Source: a virus
IMG/VR virus record: IMGVR_UViG_3300020185_000086
Coordinates: 1 to 44,915 of that record
DNA: 44,915 nt
Direction: 5' to 3' (one strand)
The notes beneath the pieces were generated by a model that ran no database searches, was not told the origin of the DNA, and worked only from the letters and a program-made list of their open reading frames with translations. This document shows positions 1-8,400 of the stretch, piece after piece. How positions within the stretch are numbered: position 1 is the first letter of the stretch; each line of letters begins with the position of its first letter. The translations under genes and the position numbers were made by a program.

Positions 1-1
1 G

Positions 2-592
2 GGAGCTGGTCTAGGATTAGGTATAGCTGGGATGGGCTTAGATTATGCTAGAAGCACTATGGATGACCAAGAAAGTAGAGGTGCTAAGGCTTTAGGTGTT
101 GGTTCTTCTGCATTGACGGGCGCAGCATTTGGTATGATGTTAGGGCCTGTTGGTGCTTTAGTTGGTGGTTTAGCTGGAGCTGCTTATGGTGCTTTTAAGG
201 AATATGGTGGGGGCGATGGTTTTGAAGAAACAGATAATACTACTGCTGATATGAGTTCATTATATAGTAAAACTAGTGAAGTTAACGATGCTATTATAAA
301 GTTTAACCCAAGAGATAAGTTCACAACAGTTAACGATGCGATTATAGCTTCAACAAGTCAGAATCAATTAAATACTGCCACTAAAAAACTTACTGGAGGT
401 GATAGTAATAGTGAAACTAAAGTTAAGATTGATGATGTTAAGGCTGATTTTAACTTTAACTTTAACGGTATTGATAATGAAATAGGTAAAATGTTATTAG
501 CTAATAACCAATGGGTAAATAAATTAAATACAGTACTACATGAAGTTAGTAGGACTTCTTTATCATATAAAATAAGTCCACAACCTATATAA
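2..592 (+). CDS. Probable tail tape-measure protein, C-terminal fragment (5' end outside window)
   Basis: The reading frame is open from base 2, before the first ATG at 32, so this is the 3' part of a longer gene. The visible part starts with a Gly/Ala-rich hydrophobic stretch (about residues 30-65, with LGPVGALVGGLAGAAYG) of the kind found in tape-measure proteins. A motif with 'VNDAIIKFNPRDKF' and a second 'VNDAII' copy follows. I recall this motif from the C-terminal region of tail proteins in Bacteroidota phages, but I cannot check it here. The last 60 residues are polar. A tape-measure protein sets tail length inside the tube and leaves first during ejection. The baseplate genes directly downstream fit that role. 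It could instead be another long tail protein. The stop codon lies in the left arm of a perfect 13-bp inverted repeat. Confidence 0.5.
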   Translation, partial: GAGLGLGIAGMGLDYARSTMDDQESRGAKALGVGSSALTGAAFGMMLGPVGALVGGLAGAAYGAFKEYGGGDGFEETDNTTADMSSLYSKTSEVNDAIIKFNPRDKFTTVNDAIIASTSQNQLNTATKKLTGGDSNSETKVKIDDVKADFNFNFNGIDNEIGKMLLANNQWVNKLNTVLHEVSRTSLSYKISPQPI

Positions 593-622
593 TTTATTAT
601 TATTTAAAAAATAAATTATATA
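586..622 (+). terminator. A/T-only 13-bp perfect hairpin straddling the tape-measure stop codon
   Basis: TATATAATTTATT at 586-598 is the exact reverse complement of AATAAATTATATA at 610-622, with an 11-nt loop. The stop codon (590-592) is in the left arm. No good T-tract follows, so it may be a weak terminator, an mRNA 3'-end stabiliser, or simply AT-rich symmetry. The promoter at 626 begins three bases after it. Confidence 0.4.
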
Positions 623-625
623 AAT

Positions 626-657
626 CTTGACTTTATAATTTTAAAATAGTATTTTTG
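626..657 (+). promoter_or_regulatory. Bacteroidota-type promoter upstream of the first baseplate block
   Basis: CTTG at 626-629, a 20-bp spacer, then TATTTTTG at 650-657 match the Bacteroidota primary-sigma consensus (-33 TTG/TTTG, -7 TAnnTTTG). Transcription would start near 663 and give a leader of about 220 nt ahead of the ATG at 888. The match in sequence and spacing is seen directly; activity is inferred. Confidence 0.6.
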
Positions 658-687
658 ACTTATATATATAAACAGAGGATTGAAAGT

Positions 688-790
688 ATATTATATATTA
701 TATATTATATAATAAATATAAATATAATATCTATATAATAGATAAATATAATAGATAAATATAATATATAGATATTATATATAGTAATTT
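688..790. repeat. AT-only repeat region with a 16-bp inverted repeat and 13-bp tandem units
   Basis: This stretch is almost entirely A and T. ATATAATATCTATATA at 722-737 is the perfect inverse of TATATAGATATTATAT at 765-780. Between the arms the 13-mer ATAATAGATAAAT occurs at 735-747 and 748-760, with a decayed third copy starting at 761. The region lies in the non-coding leader 593-887, where I see no ORF worth calling. It could form a long hairpin in the transcript, be a DNA-unwinding element, or be neutral low-complexity sequence. Confidence 0.6.
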
Positions 791-860
791 TAGTAATTTA
801 CTTAATATTCCCCTAATTCCAAGACTACAAGTATTTATTTTATTATAATTTTGATTAGCA

Positions 861-870
861 TAGTATTTAT
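861..870 (+). promoter_or_regulatory. TAGTATTTAT motif, candidate phage late promoter
   Basis: TAGTATTTAT starts 27 bp before the ATG at 888. The identical decamer occurs before the genes at 33015 and 43701, and one-base variants occur before 22561 and 41926. No TTG lies at the -33 distance, so it would act as a -10-only element like T4 late promoters. Function is inferred from recurrence and position only. Confidence 0.35.
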
Positions 871-887
871 ATATAAAAAGAGTTACT

Positions 888-3800
888 ATGCCAAATTCTA
901 TAAATTCGTTATCACCAGATTTAAGAGATTATTTACTAAATAGAAATATTATTAGTGATACTATAACTTCTAGTGGTTTAGGTACTCTTCTTCAAGGTAT
1001 TGGTATACCTTCAGAAATTAGCCATTCCCCAGAATCTGTACAACCATCAGAGAATATTGAGGTTGATGGTGTATTCTATAAAGATTTAAATGTAATCATA
1101 AATAAATACCAAGGTTCTGATGATGATTATGAAAAAGTAAGTATAAATTATTTACCAGGTAACACTAACTCAACATGGGCTGGTATTCCTTTTAATCATG
1201 AGTCATATAAACCTGGTGTAGCACAGTTATTCGATTATACAGAGACTAATGTTCCAGCTAATGGACCATTCCAAGGTGGGAACATTAGAGAATTTAATAC
1301 AACTAAGAACAATTTTTTAGATGTAAGTAAACAAACTAAGATAGATTTTAATACTCAACCTGTTCCATCGTATCAAATTGGTTCTTATTTAGATGAATAT
1401 GGAGCACTTAATGTAGGTGGTGCTGATACTCAACCATTAGATGTTCTTGGTAGTCTTTTAACTGGTGGTGGTGTAGGTTTTGACCCTAATGGGGGTGGAG
1501 TTGTTCCAGATTTTGATGTTAGGTCTTCATTAGTTGGTAGAGCTCTTAACGCTGGTGGTGCAATCAATGATACAAAATTAGGTACATTAGCTGTTAAGTA
1601 TTTAGCAGCATCAATTGGTAATAGTGTCGCAATGAATCTTCAAGAGGAAACAATTGGTAGAATAAACCTTAATCCATTAAGTCTTTTAAAAGGAAATAAT
1701 ATTATAGTTCCAAATTATAATATTACGGTAGCTAAAGGTACACTAGGTAAGATTTTAGATTTAGGTGAAAGAATGCTTGGTTTTGAAACGCCAGTTAGTC
1801 TTTTAGGACCAGGCTCATCAATATTTAGTAAAGAAAACCCAGTAGGAAATATTGAGAGAGCTCAATCAATGATTTTAAATACTGGTAAAGGGCAAGTATT
1901 AGCTCTTATAGCTAGTCTTGACCAAAACTTATATAAACCACAAATATCAGATGATAGAAAGAAAGAAGGAACAGCACCAACTGGTGAAGATGGTACAAAC
2001 GGTACTCTTTATGCTTTTAACAATGGTGATGGTGGTGTAATTGACTTATTAAATAGTCCAGGTGTAGAAGGAGTTACCCCAGCATTTTTACCAAATGGAT
2101 TACCAGACCCTAATTTTATAGCTCAAGTTTCTAACGCTGGTGCTTTCGAATCTGAACATGGTAAGATAACAAGTGAATTAAATAGTGGATTTAATGATGA
2201 ATTTGGTGATTTAACGCATGCTAATTCAAGAAATGATAGTGAAGCTAAATTTATGTGGGCTGATAAAGGAAGTAATAAAACTAACTCTGAAGGTGCTAGT
2301 ACGGGTCTTAAATCATTTGAAGATTTAGGTGTTAAGAAAAGTTTACTAAGTAAAACAAAAGAATTATTTAATAGTAATAAAATGAGAACACTTACCTCTG
2401 GTCATTATGTTAAAGATGAGAAAATTAGTGAAATTCAAAGTGGTATGCATACCAAATTTATTGCTAATGGTAAACTATCAAAAGGTAGTGGTGTATTATC
2501 TAAAGGGGTATTAGACGGTACTGCAACTGATGGTGATAAAATATTTTGTAGAACATGGTCAACATATGATAAATACGCTAGTGTTAATGATTTAGTAAGA
2601 CATAGTGGTTTAAAAAAGAATTTAATGATAAATCCACACGCTAATGTTGATGCATCTGTTTTAGATAAACAAGGATTTCCTCAAATAGGACCATATAATG
2701 ATAGAGTTAATACATCAGTAGATGCTAACGGTAAAAAAGTAAACGTTGAGAATTATATGTTCTCAATTGAAAACTTAGCTTGGTATGGTTCAGATATGAT
2801 GAGCTTTTTACCAGATTGTGAAATAGGTCCTGGTGACCCAGTAACAGGTCGTAATGGTAGAATAATGTGGTTCCCACCATATGACATTTCATTTAATGAA
2901 ACAACATCAGTTAGTTTAGAAAGAAATAATTTTATAGGTAGAGGTGAGCCAATATATACATATAATAATACTGAAAGAATGGGAACACTTTCATGGAAGA
3001 TTATTATTGACCACCCTAATTATATGAATTTTTTCCCAGAAAATTGGGGTGATAATGAAATAGCTTCATTTTATGCTGGATGTTTAGAAGACGAAAAAAT
3101 AGTAAAAAAAGTATTTACTAGTAATGAAAGAAATGAAATTGAATTAGCCGAGAAACCAATTGTTAAAGAAGTTGTAGATGAAGCTGAACCTGGAGAACTC
3201 ACATTTATTGTATATTTTAAAAATGATACGACAGATATATCTACATTATATGAAAATGGTAAAAGAAATAATGCTCCAGACGGAGACCCAAATGGTTACA
3301 TTGAAGATACCGATATAATGGGTTGTTATAAATCAAAACTTAATGATGAAGGAACTGCTTTAGAATGTATTGCTGGATATGGTTTAGGTACAACAATAGG
3401 TGAAGGTATTGTTGGTTCAAAAGGTAAAGTATATAATGATTTAACTAATTTTGGTCTTAATGGTCAAGACCAACCAATATCATTTAAAGGTAAAACTCAC
3501 AGAGGTTGGATGGATGATGATTTTCTCCCAAACTTAAGTGACTATATTTCTAATGAATGTAAATATTGTAAAATAACAATTGAAGGTTATGCTAGTTCCC
3601 AAGGCGCTTCATCTAAGAATCAAAAACTTTCACAAAAAAGAGCTGATAATGTTAAATCTTGGTTAATTAGTAATGTAGTACCTAAAAATGATACTGTTAG
3701 TCCTGAAAAAAGAGTTGTAATTTCAGAACCAACTGGTAAAGGTGAAACTGAAACTGGATGTACTGGTGAAGGTGGTCAAGATAGAGGAGCTTGTAAATTA

Positions 3801-5102
3801 GGTAGAAAGACAATAGTTACAATTAAATATGATGCTGACTTAAAACCAGCACCACCACCACCAGTAGTAGATAAGAAAGTAGAACCCCCTATTCAAAGTA
3901 AACAAAATCTTGCGATGAACCCTAGTAGATTCTTTTCTGAATGTGATTATTTCACAAGATTAGAAGAAACATCACCAATAGTATATGATGAGATTAAAAG
4001 AAAAATTCCTTACTTTCACCCTAGTTTTCACTCTACAACACCAGAAGGATTTAATTCTAGACTTACATTCTTACAACAATGCACAAGGCAAGGACCAACA
4101 CTTTCATCTGATAAAAGTAACCCAAGTAATTTAGCATTTGGTAGACCACCAGTATGTATACTTAGAATTGGTGATTTTTATCACACAAAAATAATGATGG
4201 AGAGTCTTACAATAGATTATGACCCACTTGTATGGGATTTAAATCCAGAAGGTGTTGGTGTACAACCAATGATTGCTAATGTTACAGTTAGTTTTGTATT
4301 TATTGGTGGGTCAAGTCTTAAAGGTCCAATTAATAAATTACAAAATGCAGTATCATTCAATTACTTTGCTAATACCGAATTATATGATGTTAGAGCAGAC
4401 GTTGTTAAAGAAGATGGTACTGTCGGGAATTATATTATTGAAGATACTGAAAGTGAAAAACAAAAAGATAAAAATACAGAACCAATTGTTGAAGACCAAG
4501 AAGTGGTTGCTAAGGAAATAGTTGAAGAAGAACCACCAGAACCAGAAGAAAGTGAAGATAGAAAAACAATTTTAAATGCTAATGTTAATTTCTATAGTAG
4601 TGGTAGTTATAAAGAAGAACTTGTAGCTGTTTTGGTTACAGATTTAGATGGTTTAGGTGATGGTTGGAGTTACAACTTCGGTCAGTGGACTAGTACTGGA
4701 TTTATTAAACTCATGACAGCACCAATCAAACCATTTGAAGATATTGATGATAATGGTAAACTTAAGTTTACAACTGACTTTTCTAGAACAGATATCCAAC
4801 ATTCAGTAGTAGATTATGATACTGGAGATACATTAAAACGTATTTATGAACAAGAGAATAGTCCAGACCATTTAAAATGTTATAGTGCTGACACGGAAAA
4901 TACACTTCAAATTGATTCAATACTATTCGGTCTTCAATTCTGGAAGGATGGTGAAGAAACAATTAGTAAAAGTAAGTGGGATACTGGTAGAACATTCATA
5001 TATACATGTGATGCTGATATAGGTAATGATGAAATTAGACTTACTATAGCACCAAGTATCTACATGGCTAAAGTAAATAAGATAGGTTGTTTAAGATGTT
5101 AA
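888..5102 (+). CDS. Large baseplate/tail protein with embedded OmpA-like domain (1404 aa)
   Basis: This is a virion protein, probably at the tube-baseplate junction. Residues about 659-715 (IMWFPPYDISFNET, then FIGRGEPIYTYNNTERMG and SWKIIIDHP) and residues about 1011-1150 (HPSFHSTTPEGFNSR, then ILRIGDFYHTK) look like two halves of a tail-tube or baseplate-type beta domain. Between them, residues about 770-985 read as an OmpA C-terminal-like peptidoglycan-binding domain: a strand FIVYFKN, then ITIEGYASSQG, then N-x-x-LS-x-x-RA-x-x-V at about 912-923, ending GRKTIVTIKYD. A proline-rich linker (PAPPPPVV) closes the insert. An acidic stretch (about 1185-1220) precedes a C-terminal domain. The ATG at 888 has the long leader described above. 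The gene precedes gp53-like and hub-like genes with an 11-nt gap. The OmpA call is fairly firm; the exact baseplate role is inferred. Confidence 0.6.
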   Translation: MPNSINSLSPDLRDYLLNRNIISDTITSSGLGTLLQGIGIPSEISHSPESVQPSENIEVDGVFYKDLNVIINKYQGSDDDYEKVSINYLPGNTNSTWAGIPFNHESYKPGVAQLFDYTETNVPANGPFQGGNIREFNTTKNNFLDVSKQTKIDFNTQPVPSYQIGSYLDEYGALNVGGADTQPLDVLGSLLTGGGVGFDPNGGGVVPDFDVRSSLVGRALNAGGAINDTKLGTLAVKYLAASIGNSVAMNLQEETIGRINLNPLSLLKGNNIIVPNYNITVAKGTLGKILDLGERMLGFETPVSLLGPGSSIFSKENPVGNIERAQSMILNTGKGQVLALIASLDQNLYKPQISDDRKKEGTAPTGEDGTNGTLYAFNNGDGGVIDLLNSPGVEGVTPAFLPNGLPDPNFIAQVSNAGAFESEHGKITSELNSGFNDEFGDLTHANSRNDSEAKFMWADKGSNKTNSEGASTGLKSFEDLGVKKSLLSKTKELFNSNKMRTLTSGHYVKDEKISEIQSGMHTKFIANGKLSKGSGVLSKGVLDGTATDGDKIFCRTWSTYDKYASVNDLVRHSGLKKNLMINPHANVDASVLDKQGFPQIGPYNDRVNTSVDANGKKVNVENYMFSIENLAWYGSDMMSFLPDCEIGPGDPVTGRNGRIMWFPPYDISFNETTSVSLERNNFIGRGEPIYTYNNTERMGTLSWKIIIDHPNYMNFFPENWGDNEIASFYAGCLEDEKIVKKVFTSNERNEIELAEKPIVKEVVDEAEPGELTFIVYFKNDTTDISTLYENGKRNNAPDGDPNGYIEDTDIMGCYKSKLNDEGTALECIAGYGLGTTIGEGIVGSKGKVYNDLTNFGLNGQDQPISFKGKTHRGWMDDDFLPNLSDYISNECKYCKITIEGYASSQGASSKNQKLSQKRADNVKSWLISNVVPKNDTVSPEKRVVISEPTGKGETETGCTGEGGQDRGACKLGRKTIVTIKYDADLKPAPPPPVVDKKVEPPIQSKQNLAMNPSRFFSECDYFTRLEETSPIVYDEIKRKIPYFHPSFHSTTPEGFNSRLTFLQQCTRQGPTLSSDKSNPSNLAFGRPPVCILRIGDFYHTKIMMESLTIDYDPLVWDLNPEGVGVQPMIANVTVSFVFIGGSSLKGPINKLQNAVSFNYFANTELYDVRADVVKEDGTVGNYIIEDTESEKQKDKNTEPIVEDQEVVAKEIVEEEPPEPEESEDRKTILNANVNFYSSGSYKEELVAVLVTDLDGLGDGWSYNFGQWTSTGFIKLMTAPIKPFEDIDDNGKLKFTTDFSRTDIQHSVVDYDTGDTLKRIYEQENSPDHLKCYSADTENTLQIDSILFGLQFWKDGEETISKSKWDTGRTFIYTCDADIGNDEIRLTIAPSIYMAKVNKIGCLRC

Positions 5103-5113
5103 AAAAATAGATT

Positions 5114-5431
5114 ATGGCACAATACTTCGATAGATATGAAAAATTTAAAATTAATGGTGTAATGACACCAATTCCTGGATTAAAGATTCCAATAGACACA
5201 AGAGATAAAACTATTGTTTACAAATTAGGTGACACAAGACTTGACATTGTGAGTCAAAAGTATTATAATAGTCCATATTATGGGTTTTTAATTATGTTAG
5301 CAAATCCAGAATATGGTGGATTAGAATTTAACATTAAAGATAGAGATATTATTAGAATACCTTTCCCATATGAATCGGCAATTGAAAGGTACTTAAACCA
5401 GATAGAAATTTATAAAGCATTATATGGCTGA
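5114..5431 (+). CDS. 53: gp53-like baseplate wedge protein with LysM-like domain
   Basis: This 105-aa protein resembles the T4 gp53 / LysM-like baseplate family. Residues about 35-85 form the LysM-like core: a run with GDTRLDIVSQKYYNSPYYGF, then LIMLANPEYGG, then IKDRDIIRIPFP, the usual 'start, residue, exit' pattern. In contractile phages this protein clips the inner wedge to the hub and tube. The length is close to a single LysM module plus N- and C-terminal arms. It starts 11 nt after the upstream stop, and its last 8 bases overlap the next gene's ATG at 5424, so the two are probably translationally coupled. It ends with TGA, which shows that TGA is a stop in this genome. Confidence 0.7.
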   Translation: MAQYFDRYEKFKINGVMTPIPGLKIPIDTRDKTIVYKLGDTRLDIVSQKYYNSPYYGFLIMLANPEYGGLEFNIKDRDIIRIPFPYESAIERYLNQIEIYKALYG

Positions 5432-8400
5432 AGAAAAAAAAGACCAAGTTGAAAAGTTATTATTATTTGAACCAAACCCATACGATAATGCTTTAATTCC
5501 AAATGAGAATTTAACTATTTCAGTTGATTTAACAACAACTAGAAAGGGAAGAAGTGTAATTTCTATTCCAGCAACAGGTGTTGGTAAAATAACAAATAAT
5601 AATAACGGTAAAAGGTCTACTACTATAGGTTTTATTGACGGTACCCCAATTGGTAAAGATAAAAGAGCTTTAACAACTAATTATACTGAAGCTAATAGTA
5701 GCTTAACAGTTGAAGGTGAGAATGATTTAGAAAGTCTTGGTATTGAGAGTATTAATATTGAATTTGATACTGCTTATACACCAATGATTAAGATTAAATT
5801 TATTGATGTAAGAGGTCAATCTGTTTTTCAACAAGGGGTTAATTCAAAATATAAAATGTTTTTTGAATTACCTTACCCAATATTTGATTTAACTGTTAAA
5901 GGTTTTTTTGGTAAACCAGTTAAGTATTGCCTTCACTTAGTTAAGTGGAATTCTGCTTTTAATTCAAATACTGGTAATTTCGAGATTGAAGCTGAGTTTA
6001 TAGGGTATACATATGCCTTATTAACTGATTTACTAATGGGTCTTATAAGAGCTGTAGTTTATACACCAGAAGGAAAACCAATTTTCGATGAATTTAAAGA
6101 AGAATGGGCTAAAAATGGTAGGACATTAACAACAATTGATGATATGTTAACAAGTATTGGTCAATTGGGTGATGAATTCGACAAGATAAAAGAAACTGAT
6201 GAAAGTATACAACAAATAAATGATAGTACTGTAATATATGATTCAATAGACTTAATAGAAAGTAATTTAAATGAGTTAAATAAGAATATTGTCTCTGACC
6301 CAAGCACTTGGTTCGTACATGATAATGGCATTTTATGTACTGATAAAGCCAGAGCAGATACTAATTTCGTTGAAACAGCTTTAAAAACATTTAAAGAAAA
6401 AGTTAGAAGTGATTTAGAAAGACTAAATGAGACCATATCTATACAATATTCTAATTTAAAATTGGATGAACTTGAGATTAATGATATAAGAATTACTAGA
6501 GGTATTACTGTAGATGATTTAAAAAATAAATCTACTGGTGTAAAAGCAATGTTTGACGCATCTAAAGCAGTAACTTCCCCATCTTTATATGATGAAACGG
6601 CTGAAACTACAAGTGGGTCAAATAGCTTTGACTATGTTGGGGAAATGATAACTACAGTTATAGCTAATGTACCAAATATATCTACCCTTCCATCTAGCGA
6701 GGAAATTGTTATATATGACACAAGACCAGCCTTAATAGAATTAAATAGAGTTAAAAAGGAATTAAAAGATACTAATAGAACTTTAAGGAACGAAACTGGT
6801 GAAAAGTTAAGAAAAATTGCAAAAGAACAATTAAATTTCGACCCAACAATATATAATATATTCTCAATACTTACTGTTCATTGTGAAGTATTATTAAAAA
6901 CAATTAGTAAAGTATCTAAAGCTGCTGAAAATAGCAGTAGTAGATATGATGTATTAACTAAATTAACTAAGTATTTAAATAGTACAGACACTAATAATAC
7001 TATATTTGCTTGGCCAGAATATAGAAAAGCAGAAAAAAATGGTTACCAAGAAACATGGTTAGGTACTGATTTAACAGATGGTGAAGCATTAAAAGTTAAT
7101 GAAATAGTATTTATTGAACATTTATTAGAAGAATTAATGAAGCTTGTAGAAAGGGATGATGAACTTGGTGATGAAATTGGTAATGAAAAAGCACAGTTCT
7201 GGCCAATATCGACACTTGATATCCCCATGAGTGATAACTCATTTATCACTCAATCACCCTACACTGAAGCGTTAACTGGACCTACTTCGAAAACAACACC
7301 ACAAGAAGCAACTAGATGTCTATTAATGAGAGCGTTTCTAGGTCTTTCGGTAACCACAAACACCTTAACCAGAAATGTACGCAATGAGACTTTTTCCAAA
7401 ATAGCTGGAATGACTGACAATGATGTAAAGTTCAAAGGTATATTCGAGGCTGAAAATCTTTATCGTACTATTTTAGTAGACATTGATAGAATTCGTGCTA
7501 GAGATATTATAAATGGTATTATAGGATTAGGTTACGGAACAGAAGAAGGTAGTGAATTTGATGCTTCAATTGCTTCAAAGAAATTAATAGAAGAATGGGG
7601 TGTCGGTTACGAAACGGAAGTTATAAATCCGCACGAAGGTCTCGTACCCCTACTTTCTGACTACGGTGGGAGTGTCGGTTATAACTACATCTATAACACT
7701 AATGGTGATGGAAGGTCGTATCTACCAATTAGCGGTAATTTTAGCGGTCAAGGATTCTATGAATCACCAGGAATCCTTAAATCTCAAAAGGAGATTAGTT
7801 ACCTAGGTAATAAATATCTATTCACTGGTGGGGGATGTAATGATGCTCTGAATAGTGAAGCTAACGAAGAAGCTACTTATAAGTATCCAAATGATGGAGC
7901 TATTTATTTAAAAATATTATCAAAAGATGAATTTGAAAAAGGCTATAAAACCCAACCACAATACGGTGCTGATTCTCTAGCAATATATAGAACAGTAATT
8001 GCTGAAAATTCTCCTATATTACAGAATACTTTATCTAACCCACTATACAATGTAGTACCTGATTTAAGTAATGATACTGGTATAGGTACTATTGATAGAT
8101 ACGGTGATAGATTTTTAGCACCTACTTTCAAAAAAATACTTTATAATGGCCCTGGTGGTGACAAATTAACAGATACACTTCATTATTTACTGGATAATAG
8201 TAACGATGTTATTTTAGGTAATATATTATGTTCGTATTGGAATGGTGATATGAAAAGAGGAGTGGAAGAACCCCGACATTGGTCTGGTAATTATTTAGCT
8301 AAATCACCTGAACCAAGGACCTCCAATAATCAAGAAATTGATTGGGATGATGATGACCAATGGATTTATGGAAATAACTCAACATATAACGTCCTTAGAA

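Noticed and set aside
3840-3880. Proline run PAPPPPVV as a possible signal for a ribosomal stall or frameshift
   Set aside because: No slippery site or overlapping frame is seen; it reads as a normal linker after the OmpA-like domain.
4273-4521. Out-of-frame + strand ORF of 82 codons inside the 1404-aa gene
   Set aside because: Leu/Gln/Lys-biased shadow translation without its own start context; the main frame continues through a plausible structural domain. The same applies to 23109-23363, 33700-33951, 36016-36273 and 42286-42564.
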